Made by a program: the position numbers and the translations under genes
NCBI GenBank assembly: GCA_030340625.1
Contig: JAOPHQ010001140.1
Span: 310,001-374,000 of the forward strand
DNA: 64,000 nucleotides
Direction: 5' to 3'
Source of the DNA: Merluccius polli
Taxonomy: Eukaryota > Chordata > Actinopteri > Gadiformes > Merlucciidae
Shown: in pieces, positions 22,127 to 34,520 of the stretch
Layout of the letters: every line of letters begins with the position of its first letter
Numbering within the stretch: position 1 is the stretch's first letter
The notes under the pieces: generated by a model
Told to the model about the DNA's origin: nothing
Databases searched by the model: none
The model's input: only the letters and a program-made list of their open reading frames with translations

Positions 22127-22604
22127 CCTTGTTCAAGGTGGGGACAGAAATTATTAAACTGCTCTTTCTTGTGAGCTGGACTTGTTATGAGAAGAACTGG
22201 ATATTATTGTATAGGCTAGTGAGGGTGCTTGTTTACATTGGCTTCTGTGTAGTCTTTGGCTGGAGGTTTGAATTTCAGATTTTGATACATTTTCATATCA
22301 AGGCCATTTGGGGCCATGGAATCCCTAAAGGTTAGGAAAGCTTGATGTGCACTACTGTAGGAGAACATGTTTATTTGGTATTTTTGTTATTATTCTATTT
22401 AAGTTATGCTATAATTTATTATTACAAATGGAAAGTGACTGAAACTATAAACAAAGAGACTATTTTTTTATAACCTACAGTGACAATTGTATTTGTTTAA
22501 ATAGGTCTATACTTTTTCACAAAGCCTAAGTTGCTCATGTCTTACCAAATAAGTTATCATTAAAAATGGAAGAATTTCAACAATTTTTAATCAGTTGTTG
22601 TTCG
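22127..22604. other. Spacer, nothing recognised
   Basis: AT-rich, probably 3' non-coding sequence of the hAT relic on its left. Confidence 0.35.
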
Positions 22605-22639
22605 GTCTTTATTTTAGGGGTTTAGAAGGTGTCACATTG

Positions 22640-22812
22640 GTTCATGCACTGTTAGGAACTGGTACCTTTTCAAAGAATCAGCGTTGGCATGGCATTTCTA
22701 TAAAAAATAAAAGAAAAAAATATCGATTTCGGAACCGTTTAAGAACCAGCATCGTTTTACAGGAATTGAAATGGAACCGGAATTGAAATATTTCAAACGA
22801 TACCCAACCCTA
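22640..22812. repeat. Terminal fragment of a hAT-like element
   Basis: GGAACTGGTACC and GGAACCGTTTAAGAACC words lead to a right end TTTCAAACGATACCCAACCCTA, the inverse of a TAGGGTTGGGTATCG-type hAT terminus. No matching left end was found. Confidence 0.45.
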
Positions 22813-22977
22813 CTTGTACCCATCATTATTTTTTAACATATAATAACATATTTGTTATATTATATGCAGTTGTATAAGTTCTGGTTTAATTCACAAATTC
22901 ATAATACAGCAGAGATACATTTTTTAAAATGTAGTTGAAATCTCCCTCTCTCTCTCTTGACAGTGCAGCTGACTTGG

Positions 22978-23190
22978 AGTCGTTTTTCTCCGCCCTTCAC
23001 CATCAGTGCAGACTCAGTCAGTGATGAACTTCAGATGGAACTCATTGAGTTTGTGTGACTCCGAGCTTATAAAGAAATTCAACTCTCTCCACGTGAAGGA
23101 CTTCAACAATGTGTCCCAGCAGACAGGGTTCATACAGACATTACAACAGTACTTTTTCGAAGGACTTCGCTCAAAGCAAATAAATAATTT
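22978..23190 (+). pseudogene. hAT transposase fragment (FAM200/GTF2IRD2-like group)
   Basis: The frame reads PPFTISADSVSDELQMELIE, then after a one-base shift CDSELIKKFNSLHVKDFNNV. 'PF......(L)QMELI.L..D..L..KF' is the conserved stretch near the C-terminus of a group of hAT transposases that also gave rise to domesticated vertebrate proteins. Short and frameshifted, therefore a relic. It comes right after a (CT)n tract near 22940-22960. Confidence 0.6.
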
Positions 23191-24490
23191 TCAAATATGC
23201 ATTTTTATTTAACAAATACATTTTGTGATCAATGTCTGTCTCTTAAAACTAATCATGTACATATTCAATTCACCAATTTGAACTTTTCAGTGAAGCACTG
23301 TTTGAGGCTCAAATATTACATACAGGTGTATGCGGCATATAACTATCCATCATCCATCAGGGCGGGAGTGACATGCTGACTATCACAGATGGGACTTGCT
23401 CTGTGCACACTATCTGAAGACTACAATATCAATAGAGAAAATAAACAAATATCACAAATATCATCTGACAGACGCTGAGGGCTCAAAACCCCACAACAAG
23501 CGCTTCTCATGCTGTCATTGTGACACACACGGCAGGGCATTCTCCCTCACAGTCACACTGTCACTGTGCAGTGATTTTTTTTTGTGTGATATTAGCTGTA
23601 GTTCTGTCAATTTATTAGGACAAAAATGCAGAGATCTTGTTTTTGTAATTTAATGGTACTTTAACATCGTAGCAAGTACTACGTTAGCGAGCTCCTGCTT
23701 CCCTATACCAGCCAGCTCTATTAATAACACTAGTGCATGTGCCCATCGGGGGTGTACGTAAGAGAAGACTACATTACCCACAGTCGTACATGGTGTGATG
23801 TCAACTTCGGGTGTGCGCTAGTTTTCTATTCAAAGTTTATTTCTAATATATTGAACATGTCACGTGTCCAAATTGCACAAAATTTGACACTGCACTAATC
23901 GACGGAATGGGAGGCACGCAGACGGCAGACAGAGATTCCTGCCTTTATAGTTCAGACGAAGCACGAAGACAATGTGGATGGACAGACAACGGTAACAGGC
24001 TCATCAAGGCGAGAAAGAAAGGAGAGGAGTGGCACGCCGTGCAAGAGGATGACTCGTCAGAATTTTAAAAAGAAAAAAGAAAAAGCTGAGTGATTGATTG
24101 AAACTTTGGTCAAAATATAAGACAGCGTTATGTGGTTCAATTGAATTTTAAGGATTTCTTTGTTAAAAAAGGGGCCATTTTCAAGGTATTCCAGTACTTG
24201 ATTTTTCCCCCTCAAAATTCGAGCACTTCAAGTACTTCAAGCACCTTGTCCGAACCCTGGGTACCCAAAGATAGGGAAACATGCACAGGTGATGCACTCC
24301 CTTTGTGAACAGATTTTCAGTTTCATGACCTTGAACAAGACTAGGCTCAGACTAAGCTCACTTACTGACATTCGCAGGGTATTCTCACCCCGTCAGTGAG
24401 TCAGCTACAGAAAACTTTACATTCAAACTAATGGAAGCACCTTACAAAAAGTAAAATTGTATTGTGACTAAAACATGCGAGTCAGCTGCT
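23191..24490. other. Spacer with minor repeat pieces
   Basis: No gene supported. The stretch near 24180-24262 (CAAGTACTTCAAGCACCTTG then TCCGAACCCTGG) resembles one terminus of a hAT MITE, but no partner end was seen. Confidence 0.35.
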
Positions 24491-24496
24491 AACTAG

Positions 24497-25385
24497 CTAA
24501 GCTAAATGATGTCCGTCCTGTCGGACGACAGACGTCTTCTTCGTCCTCATTGGTTGTGGCTCCTCTGATGGCTGTGGAGCCCAATGCATGAGCTGCATCG
24601 CCTGCCGCAGGTAGGGCACAGATGGACTGTGAGGGAGAGGGGCTGTTTCACGCTGGTGTCTCCGAGCACGACACTCCGCAGCGGCGCGGTCGTACTCGGC
24701 ATCGAAGTATGACATTGCGTCAGCACAAGTGGAGCGCCAGGTATCTCTGTCCGCTGCCAGAGTCTCCAAGTTGCTGAAAGGGATGTTGGAACGTTTGAGG
24801 GTGGCCTTGACGTGGTCCTTGTAGCGCTTCTTCTGTCCTCCGGCACTCCGGGGGCCTTGAGAGAGCTGTCCGTAGAGGACTTGTCGAGGCAGCCTATTTG
24901 CATGCATCTGGATGACATGCCCCAGCCAGCGGAGCTGCCGACGAAGGAACATAGATTCGACAGAGGCAATACCAGCACTCCGGCGGATGTCTGTGTGTGT
25001 CACCTTGTCCCACCAGCGAAGGCCGAGGATCTGCTGGAGTCGTCTGGTATGGAAGCTCTCCGGGAGCTTGACGTGGCGGCGGTATGGGACCCATGCCTCG
25101 CAGCCATACGGGAGGGTGTAGATGACGACTGCATTGTAGAAGGCAACCTTTGTGTGGATCTTCAGGTTTCTGTTGGTGAACACTCGGTCGCTCAGACGGC
25201 CAAAAGCGGATGAGGCAATGTTAAGGTGACATTGAACCTCGTCAGTAAGGTCACACAAGTAAGACAGGTTGGTGCCCAGGTAGGTGAAACTGCCGATGTT
25301 CTTCAGCTGTGTCCCGCTGATGGTGAGGATGGGGGCGCCGGCTGGTGGCACACTGGGAAGTACTTCCGTCTTCTTTGTGTTGGAT
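24497..25385 (-). pseudogene. LINE ORF2 C-terminal region, minus strand
   Basis: A 284-codon open minus frame (reaching back to KKTEVLP near 25370). It contains FTYLGTNLS, SSAFGRLSDRVFTNRNLKIH, VVIYTLPYGCEAWVPYRRH, FHTRRLQQILGLRW and RRQLRWLGHVIQMHANRLP then QKKRYKDHVKATL. This is the region after the RT domain of a family of LINE-like elements whose ORF2 carries YLG..L and YG(C/S)E.W motifs. Endonuclease and RT catalytic blocks are absent: the element is 5'-truncated at about 25385. Clade not assigned. The long open frame suggests a modest age. Confidence 0.8.
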
Positions 25386-25570
25386 AGTTATTTTTTATTT
25401 TCATTGTCGTTGAGTATGAGCGCTATAATGAGTGATTTTGACAGTGGCGTTTGATGTGATGTCGAAGTGCCTCCAAAAAGACACTTTGACGTCACAAAAA
25501 GAGCGGGACCTAAGTTCAGCACAGAGTAGAACGTCCATAAACTGGTTGGCGGAGACTGGCAAAAACATAG
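25386..25570. other. Short spacer
   Basis: Nothing recognised. Confidence 0.3.
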
Positions 25571-25578
25571 GATTTTAT

Positions 25579-27660
25579 TAGTGTTGTGTAGTTAGCGAAC
25601 TGAATCACTTCCTGAAATGATTCATTCATCAGTCAGTTCAGTTGAGCTTTCAGTCAAAAACACAGTCAACGTGATTCGTTGGGCTACAGAAAGAGTGATT
25701 CAAGTCATTTACTCGACTCATTCGTTGGAAGGAGGAATGGGGTGTGTTCAAGACAGCAAACAACATATTTCTAACAATGCGTGTATGAATAGTTGAGTTC
25801 AGTGAAGCGACGACTGGACATTCAACCGTCTGTCTCCTTCTGGGAGTTGGATATGTCCAAGCAATTTTGATAGCAAATAATATTCAGTGAAAATAAACAG
25901 TCAGAGCAAACATGATTTGTTCTTAGGGATAAAGTAATTCCTTGGCAGCAGGAATGGGGTGCGTTCAAGACAGCAAATTGTGACATTTATTCAACAACAT
26001 TGGTCTTGGACTGCAATCCAGACATATGACATTATCTAGATTGATATTATATGCATAGGCTAACATCTAACATTACGGTGCGCAGTGCTGCATGTGCACA
26101 CACACACACACATTACTGTTTTTAAAAGAGGACAGCACACATTCGTCCGATATTTAGTTGCATATGCATTTTATTTATTTGACAGGGAAAATGCACATTA
26201 CATAGCCTATATTGCGCCAGATATTTCCATCTGCAGTCCCTCAGCAGGAGTCATCAGTGACAGGCAATTCAGAGCAGTAAGAGATAAACGTAGTAAAACA
26301 TTACAAGGCAATACATAATCTTACATACAATACAGTTCATAGCATTACATTAAAAAATAAATGCAAGACTGGGCTTATTTCAACCATTTTTTAATTAACA
26401 AGATTTAAAGTACTGCACGCGTGCTGAAACCGGTGTTGTGACAAAAATTGATCGTTCGCCACAAACAGATTTTTATAGGTTGTATTGGCGTTCAAAGATA
26501 TTTGAACTGGTTAAAAGGACTGGATTGGTTATAATCTAGGGAACAGTGCAGGTAAAATAATGCAGAGTCAAAAGGATAATTGCAATAGGTATTTCTTTAT
26601 ATTATATATAACCCATCCATAAATCATGTTAATTACAGTTTAAGTTCCATGAAGACATACCTTTGCTATAACCACGGACATAAGGTTATGTGTATTTGCA
26701 TGGTATGACTGTTTGGTCCAGATAAAAGCAGCTGTAGATACAGCTTTCACAGGCCAATGCTGATCAGTTATTGGCACGACACCGGCAATATGAAAAATGT
26801 GTTGGCTGAGACTGCCTCAGCGCATGTTCAGTGATTCAATCACTGAACGTACTGAGTGGCACGTTCAGTGACTACGTACGCACAGAACAGCGTATGTTCA
26901 GCGATTCCTTCACTGAACGTACTGTAGACAGTGAACGTGATTCATGAGCCCTGATAGAAATTAGATGAGTCGCTCAAGCCCGCCCCTCTCCCTTCCGTGT
27001 CTTGAAGTCTCGAATTAGGAACAAAGTAGCACCAAATATGTTATTTAATAATTAGGTGTAGCAAAAATATATGTGCTGTACTGTAGGGTAGGACTTTGTT
27101 ATAGTAGCTTTCAGTTTGCAAACGGTATCTTTAGCCAACTAAATTCTCAGCTCAATGGCTTATCCTTCACGAACGAACATCGGCTGTGATTCAGTTCAGT
27201 GAGTGGCACGTTCAGTAACTACATACGCATGGAACAGCGCATGTTCAGTGATAAGTTCACTGAATGTACAGTTCACAGTGATTCATGAGCCCGGAGTGCT
27301 AGACAGTCGCCAAGTTGCTAGTGCCCACCTCTCTCCCTCCCATGTCTGGAAGTCTCGAAGTAGGAAATAATAGGCTACCAAATATGTTACTTAATAATTA
27401 GGAAATATATATGTAGGGTAGGACTTTGTTATAGTAGCTTTCAGTTTGCAAATGGTATCTTTATCCAACTAAATTCTCAGCTCAATGACTTATCTCACAA
27501 ACAAATGTCGGCTGTGATTCAGTTCAGTGAGTGGCACGTTCAGTGACTACGCATGCAGTTGGAAGCACTGAACGATTCGGTGAATAAATCTTTTGAATCA
27601 TTTTAATTAACTGATCCTAATAATTCAGTACACTGAAAATAACTAATTTGCCCATCACTA
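25579..27660. mobile_element. Non-autonomous hAT element, 2.1 kb
   Basis: Ends TAGTGTTGTG and GCCCATCACTA are flanked by GATTTTAT (25571-25578) and GATTTTAC (27661-27668), an 8-bp duplication with one change. The interior is non-coding with many CAGTTCAGTGA / TTCACTGAACG words and a direct duplication (about 26985-27215 and 27320-27545). Confidence 0.75.
26985..27545. repeat. Direct duplication, about 330-bp period
   Basis: GGGTAGGACTTTGTTATAGT begins at 27085 and again at 27415, followed in both by TTTCAGTTTGCAAA and CCAACTAAATTCTCAGCTCA and then CGGCTGTGATTCAGTTCAGT. Confidence 0.85.
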
Positions 27661-27668
27661 GATTTTAC

Positions 27669-28655
27669 ACCTGTTTTTTCCCCAAATTATGGTATTTTAG
27701 TAACAGGGACAAAATGGCATAGATTATTATGTTCAAGATCATAGACGACATGCTAACACATTTAAAAAAAAAAACACGATTTTGGGTTCACTGGCACTTT
27801 AAAGGGGCTGTAGACAACTTTTCAGCTTTTCCCACCCTAGCGTTTCATAGTGGTATTATTTTTGCGCCGCTGTCACAAAGAAAAAAAGGATCGCATTCCA
27901 TTTCCTTAAAGCCTAGCAACCACAAATAACACAAGACGCGCATTTGTTTGGAAATCTCAGCGAAAATGGAAATAATAAAGAAAAGCATGTTCACTGAGGA
28001 GGTAAAGTGAAATTGGCATTTTTTTTGGGAACAGGCAAAAGCTATTGTAATGATGTGCATTGCATAGTAATACCATAGTTTGAGTATTGCGTCGCACAAA
28101 CAAGTATCGGCAGCAGGGGTTAGCCTCAGGGTGGAGGGGGGAGTAGAAGAAAACATTAGGATAACATTAAATAGTTAATTCAAATTATTTAGTCTATAAT
28201 GGAGACATGAAAGCAGACAAATAATTGAGTATGTGTTGAGAAAAGTGAACTGGGTTTATTCAGGTAGTATACTAAATGCAAAAACGTAGCATGCAGATAT
28301 AAGTAGTGTCATCAGATTGGCTTTACTTCAGCTGTCCCATAAATCCATAATGTAAATCCAACAATGACGGTTATTGTTGCCATTATTATTGTTGCTGTTA
28401 GCTGTGCACTGGCAGCCATCATGCCTTCGTCGACCAATTAGATGCTGTGTTGCTGACTTGTTGACAAATCAGCAATACAGTTATGCATTATGCAATGGAA
28501 TCCAAGACCTTGGAATAACATGAGATAAACCCCATCCTCCTATCAATAGATTGATACTATCTGGGCAGCACCCGAAATAATGAGTAGAACAGCGTAAATG
28601 TAATAAATAATGTGTACATTTTCCTTAAAATGATTGAATCATTGATCGTTGAAAA
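27669..28655. other. Spacer, nothing recognised
   Basis: AT-rich non-coding sequence; no repeat ends, RNA genes or coding blocks identified. Confidence 0.4.
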
Positions 28656-28839
28656 TCTATTGCTCCTGTCCACCCACCCAGCTTACGTCACCTAGCGCTG
28701 GCGCCCCCAGCTGTCCTATCCCAATACTAACAAGTGATAAGAGATATCGATTACATCCAGCCTATGGGGTAAATCTGGCCAATCTTCAGCGAGTAGCTAA
28801 GCAAACTCAGAATGTTCAAGAAGCTCACACCACTATAAC

Positions 28840-29738
28840 TTGCCCTATTGAATGTCAGATCTGTCTTAAACAAATATTTTTTAATCAATGATCTTATTTG
28901 CTCATATAACCTTGATTTCTTGCTCTTAACTGAAACTTGGCTAGACCTGGCAAACAATGTGTCGACCCTTATTGAATCAGCCCCCCCAAATTACATGAGT
29001 GCACTCCGTGAACACAAAAAAGGAGGTGGAATAGCTACAATTTTTAATGCGTCTTTTCAATGCATCATTCGGTGACTTTGTTTCTTTTGAATACATGAGC
29101 ACAATGATTAAGGGTTCTCCTCAGATTATATTACTGATCATTTACAGGCCACCAAAGCACTCTCCTAAAGTTGTTCCTGAAGAACTAAGTGAACTACTGT
29201 CTGCCATTTGTTTATGAGTGGCTTGTTTATGAGTATGACTGTGTCTTAATATCTGGGGATTTCAATCTGCATGTTGACAATCCGGAAAACAGCTATGCTA
29301 GTGAACTGCTCTCAACTACATTACACCTAACACAACATGTACAGGGGCCAACACACTCCCTTGGTCATACACTTGACCTAGTCATCACAAAAGGTGTTGA
29401 TATTTCGTTAACTGTTAGGGACTTAGCATTGTCTGATCATTCTTGTATTTTCTTTGATGTATCCATGTCCCCACAAAAGTCTAACATCTCTGTGATGATA
29501 GGAAAGAGAATGATCAATGATCACACTACTGTTCTCTTTGAACAAGCATTTCTCTCAGAACTTTCGAGTCCAACATCAAACTCAGTAGATGACGTGATGG
29601 ATAATTTTAATTCACGAATGTTGGAGATTATGGATGATACAGCACCACTAAAACTCAATATAAAACAGAAAGCCCCATGGAAACAAAACCCAACAGTTAA
29701 ACTTTTGAAGAGAGAGTGCAGGAAAGCAGAAAAACAAA
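28840..29738 (+). pseudogene. L2-type LINE endonuclease domain
   Basis: Apurinic-type endonuclease blocks in order: LNVRSVLNKYFLINDLI, LDFLLLTETWLD (catalytic Glu), GGGIATIF, FVSFEYMS..., IILLIIYRPPKHSP, VLISGDFNLHVDN (Asp/Asn of GDFN), LTQHVQGPTHSLGHTLDLVI and RDLALSDHSCIFFD (SDH, the His end of the fold). Frame changes occur near 28850, 29070 and 29215. The frame continues into ECRKAEK, where the nested LINE at 29739 breaks it. Confidence 0.85.
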
Positions 29739-31455
29739 ACGGGTACATGTCCATGTAAAATGAAAACTGCTAAAGTTATCTTATTATATAAAGCTGGGGA
29801 TAGACATCACTTTACTAATTACAGGCCTGTGTCTTTACTTTCCCAGTTCTTAGATATTTGAAAAACTTTTTTGTTGGAAGGTTGGACAATTTCATTGAGA
29901 AGCACAAATTGTTGACTGACAGTCAGTATGGATTTAGATCAAACAGATCATCATCTATGAAATTAATGGAGTTAATAGAAGAAATTACTAATTGTATATA
30001 TAGTAAGAAGTATGCAGTGGGAGTATTTATTGAAAAAAGCATTTGATACCATTGATCACAACATATTAATTCATAAAATGGAAAGGTACGGTATCAGAGG
30101 AGTTGTGCTGAATTGGTTGAAAAGTTATATAGGAAACAGGCAACAGTTTGTGCAGATAGGTGACTACAAATCAACATGTTTGGATATTACTTGTGGAGTC
30201 CCACAGGGGTCAGTATTAGGCCCTAAATTGTTTAATTGTATATAAATGACATATGTAAGGTATCAAGAATATTGAAATTTGTGTTATTTGCAGACAACAC
30301 CAATATTTTCTGTTCTGGGGAAAATCTGCAGCAGCTTTTGGAGGTGGTCACGACAGAAATGAGTAAATTAAAAAGGTGGTTTGACACAAACAAATTATCA
30401 TTAAATTTGAACAAAACCAAACTTATGTTGTTTGGAAATTGTAAAATAAACACACAAGTGCAAGTGATGATTGACAATGTTAATATTGAAAGTGTATATG
30501 AAAATACATTTCTGGGTGTGATATTAGACCACAAAATCTGCTGGAAACCTCATATAAGATATGTGAAAGCAAAGTTGGCAAGGAGTGTTGCAGTACTGGG
30601 AAAAACAAGCCACATTCTGGATCATAAAACGTTGTACATTCTGTATTGTTCACTTGTATTACCGTATCTGAATTACTGTGTGGAGGTATGGGGCAACACC
30701 TACAAAAGCATCTTACAATCGTTATGCATACTACAAAAAAGAGCTATAAGGATAGTAAATAATGTAGGATATCGTGAACACACAAATAAATTGTTTCGCA
30801 AATAAGTCGCATGCTTTGAATTTCAGGGATCTGGTGGAATTTAAGACTGCACAAACAATGTACAAAGCAAGAAATAATTTGCTTCCTGGCAACATACAAA
30901 ACATGTTCTTAGATAGAGAGGGCGGTTATAACTTAAGAGGAAAATGTAATTTGAAACAACCTTATGCTCGCACAAATCGCAAAAGTATGTGCATTAAATG
31001 TGTGGGGTGCCTTTGTGGAATGGTCTGGAGGAAGAATAGACAAATAGACTCAGTTTAAAGGATGTACAAAAAACTAATTTTTGAGAGGTACATAAATGAG
31101 GAAAGGGAATGCGACGCTCACTAATGTTGATATTGTTGTTTGTTTTCTATATTTCTTTTTTTCACATTTTTGATTGGATAGTGTTGTTGACTATGTGTAT
31201 GATGAGCATGTATATGATGGACACTGGGGTGGATAGCAGGACTATGTGAACCTTGAACTTGATTAATTAGTATAGAATTGGGGTAGGACTAGATAAGCTT
31301 GTTGCTTCTTCCTACTCCTTTTCGGACATGAAATGTTATTTGAGAGTTGGTTATTTTGTGTTGTTGTTTTGCTTACATACTTTATATGTATATATATATA
31401 GTTTTTTTTTTTTTTTTTTTAAATGTTCGAAATAAAGTTTATTCAATTCAATTCA
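29739..31455 (+). mobile_element. 5'-truncated LINE nested in the L2-type copy
   Basis: It begins abruptly within an RT (KVILLYKAGDRHHFTNYRPV) and ends with AATAAAGTTTATTCAATTCA. The L2-type ORF resumes right after (RQWRKTKLPVHYQTYKEM), so this is an insertion. Its short ATTCA tail differs from the GCCTT tail of the host LINE. Confidence 0.8.
29760..31058 (+). pseudogene. LINE reverse transcriptase, nested copy
   Basis: Blocks: HFTNYRPVSLLSQFL, DSQYGFRSNRSSSMKLME, KKAFDTIDHNILIHKMERYG (first catalytic Asp region; one shift just before), TCGVPQGSVLGPKLFN, KFVLFADNTNIF where the usual FADDT is FADNT (second Asp of the YxDD pair changed to Asn), LKRWFDTNKLSLNLNKTKLM, TFLGVILDHKICWKPHI and YCSLVLPYLNYCVEVWGNTY. 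Stops near 30242 and a shift near 30800 break it. Clade not assigned; the NLYINDI-type motif sets it apart from the L2-type copies. Confidence 0.82.
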
Positions 31456-32801
31456 AAGACAGTGGCGCAAAACCAAGCTCCCTGTACACTACCAAACATA
31501 TAAGGAGATGCTTCGAAATTTTAATACTGAGACATGTACAGCAAGAAAGTTCTTCTTCTCTAACATTATAAAAAGGAACTTGAACAACGCTTGAGTTCTG
31601 TTCTCGACAGTTGAAAAACTGACCAATCCCCCCCCTCAACTAGGACCTGAGCTCATCTCCACCAGCAGGTGCAATGAGTTTGTGTCTTTTTTCCAAACAA
31701 AAATGTATCAGATCAGACTGAACATACTATCTCAAACCCATATCACTCAGCAACCAGAACCAATAACCATAAAGACTGGAACAGTAAACCTGATCACCTA
31801 CTAGCGCCAGATCTGCTTAAAATCATAAATTCAACTTTGGAGACGGGCACATTTCCCAAAACCCTAAAGACTGCTGTTATAAAACCACTACTTAAAAAGA
31901 ACAACCTAGATACATCCATATTAAGCAATTACAGGCCCATATCCAACCTACCGTTCATTGGCAAAATTATTGAACTTTTTTTTCACCCCTTTTTTGACAA
32001 TGAACAATTGCCTTGACAACTTCCAGTCAGGTTTTCGGGCCAACCACAGTACCGAAACGGCTCTTGCCAAAGTCACAAGTGACATTCGGCTAAATACAGA
32101 TTCAGGCAAGGCATCTATTTTAGTACTACTGGACCTCAGTGGAGCCTTTGACACTGTGGACCACACCATATTACTTCAGCGACTTCAGCATTGGCTTGGC
32201 GTCACTGGTGTTGTTATCAGGTGGCTTAAATCCTACCTACTGGACAGGAGCCTCTCTGTTAAAATTGGAAACTGTTCTTCAATATCAACATATTTGACCT
32301 GTGGAGTTCCCCAGGGCTCAATCTTGGGTACACTATTATTTAACCTTTACATGCTCCCGCTTGGTCAATTTATAAAGAAGAACTCAATCGCCTACCACAG
32401 TTACACTGACGACACTCAAATTTATCTCCCAATAATGCCTAAAGACTATACCCCTGTTGAAACTGTCATTGTATTGATGAAATAGATAAATGGATGTCCC
32501 AGAACTTTCTACAGCTCAACAAAAACAAAACTGATGTTATAGTTTTTGGAAAGGAGAAAAGGCAAAAGATTTCTGCCTTGCTTGAAAGGAAAGGCTTAAT
32601 AGCAAATTATGTGGTAAAAAACCTAGGTGTCCTTATCGATAACAATCTAAATAGCAGTCACATTAAATCAGTCACAAAATCAGCATACTTCCATCTTCAA
32701 AATATTAACAAACTTAGAGGATATATGTCAAAAGAGGACCTGGAAAAAATCATACATGCTTTCGTCACTAGTAGGATTGATTATTGCAATGTGCTTTTCA
32801 C
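31456..32801 (+). pseudogene. L2-type LINE reverse transcriptase (host copy resumes)
   Basis: KLTNPPPQLGPELIS..., then NYRPISNL-like sequence with stops, DNFQSGFRANHSTETALAKV, SILVLLDLSGAFDTVDHTIL, TCGVPQGSILGTLLFNLYML, HSYTDDTQIYLP (YTDD active site present), QNFLQLNKNKTDVIVFG, KNLGVLIDNNLNSSHIKS and FVTSRIDYCNVLFT. Several early stops and a shift near 32484. The frame is cut at 32801 by the nested MITE. Confidence 0.85.
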
Positions 32802-33316
32802 TAGCCTAGAAATCTAGACACCCCCTAGCGGCAGCAAATTTATTTGGCAGCCAGGTAGGTCTAGCACGGCTCCGTCGGCTTTTTGGTGCTGGAAACACAA
32901 AGTATGTCAGACCAATCACAGCGTGAGGGGCGTGCCGGGCTACCATGACGACAGAGTTGCAACGGTTCCGTGTTAGAGGTAAACAATGGCTGCTGCTGCT
33001 GGCGAACGGCTGTCTTTCGACTCGGCTTTGGCCGCGACTCTTCAAGACTTGAAGTTAACATTTTATTTGAGAAAAGAACAAAGAACGGCACTGAAGTCTT
33101 TCCTCGAAAATAAATATGTATTCGGAGTTTTGATTAATTACGTAGTCAGAGCCGTCGCTCTGACTACGTCGCCTTCTTCGTTGCTCTGATTGGTTGTAGC
33201 GCTATCCTATTGCATGCAGAGGGAACTTGAAAGACAACTGTTTATCCCGCCCACACTGCCAATGGAGCTGCGCCAGACCTTACATCTTTCTGATGTGGGT
33301 CTGGCTTGCCAGGCTA
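32802..33316. mobile_element. hAT-like MITE, 515 bp
   Basis: Inverted ends TAGCCTAGAAATCTAGAC and GTCTGGCTTGCCAGGCTA (imperfect). The repeat GCTTTTCAC occurs on both sides (32793-32801, 33317-33325), an 8-9-bp duplication. The empty site restores the LINE frame (VLFTGLP). Contains a short GACGTAGTCAGAGC inverted pair near 33139-33172. Confidence 0.82.
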
Positions 33317-33325
33317 GCTTTTCAC

Positions 33326-33901
33326 AGGACTTCCTAAAAACAGTTTGAAACCACTTCAAACGATACAGAACAGTGCAGCCAGGGTCTTCACTAAAACAAA
33401 AAGGAGAGATCACATCACCCCAATCTTAAAGTCCCTGCACTAGCTCCCAATTAGCCACAGAATTGATTTTAAAGCACTTCTGCTTGTTTTTAAGTCTTAA
33501 GTCCCTTAGATCACAACATAAACAACTACTACTGAAACCGACCGTCAGAACAAAGCAGGGTGAAGCAGCTTTTAGCCACTATGGCATCCATCTCTGGAAC
33601 CAGCTTCCAGAGACCATCAAAAACGCCCCAAATATTGCCATTTTTAAAACAAAAGTTAAGTTTTTAGATGCTTTCTGCAGTTAATGCACATTGCTTTTAT
33701 GTCTTTTTATTTTCTCATCTACTTTTAAACTGCCTCTTTGCTGTTGGTGTTCCATGTATATTTATATTTTACAGCTTACTTTTATTATTGCTAAAATTGT
33801 GTATGGTTCCATATTTTCATTTTTATTGTTTTTGTGTGAAGCACATTGAATTGCCACGTGTATGAAATGCGCTATACAAATAAATATGTCTTGCCTTGCC
33901 T
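33326..33901 (+). pseudogene. L2-type LINE C-terminus and 3' tail
   Basis: LPKNSLKPLQTIQNSAARVF, KRRDHITPILKSLH, then TKQGEAAFSHYGIHLWNQLP and TIKNAPNIAIFKTKVK, matching the end of ORF2 in the other copies. The 3' UTR ends TACAAATAAATATGTCTTGC followed by CTTGCC. Confidence 0.85.
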
Positions 33902-34520
33902 ATTGCTTTACAGGCCAGAATTCAGGGACTGAGCTTAAAACAATCCCATCAACTGCTGGAGCTCTGCCTGACATGTGACACAAGCATGATGTTTGATGTT
34001 GTGGAATTGTTTACCAGATCCACATGGATATTACATAGGGTTCATCCCTAGTAGGGTGTAATGCTATTCTGCAGTAGAACTGTCAGACATTGTGCAATAC
34101 ACATATTTATACAGATGTGTAAATAGCAGGTTTTATTTACCTTTGTGTTGTTTTATCCCCAGGAGGGTGTTCACTGTACTAGTACACCACAGTCTGTTTA
34201 TTTAATGTTCTGATGTTGTTTATTTAATGCCTGATGCCTTTTCTTTACACTTACAGGATAAACAATCACACCAATATACTTAGAATCTCTTTACATTCTA
34301 CATACATGACAACCAAATGTGGTAAGACAGGTTTATTTTAATTTTGAAACAATAAAATATATAGTAAATAACACAAATGGTACTCCCTCTATGCGCACAC
34401 AATATATAATTACCATAAAAATATATATACAAACAAGAGGGAACAAAAGGCCTTCCCTTTAGATTTACACATTATCTTTACACATAATCGTCATTCTGCT
34501 TGTCATTACCTGGGTTTCCT
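33902..34520. other. Spacer, nothing recognised
   Basis: AT-rich; no supported feature. Confidence 0.35.

Larger units (their letters stand above)
28660..33901 (+). mobile_element. L2-type LINE (copy with two nested insertions)
   Basis: Endonuclease (28840-29738), a continuation after a nested LINE (31456-32801), and the C-terminal end and tail after a nested MITE (33326-33901). The 3' end has AATGCGCTATACAAATAAAT and GTCTTGCCTTGCC, the same tail as 39806-59252. ORF1 is missing, so the copy is 5'-truncated near 28660. Confidence 0.8.

Noticed and set aside
24812..25213. 133-aa plus-strand ORF
   Set aside because: It is the antisense shadow of the LINE ORF2 C-terminus on the minus strand, which carries the recognisable motifs.
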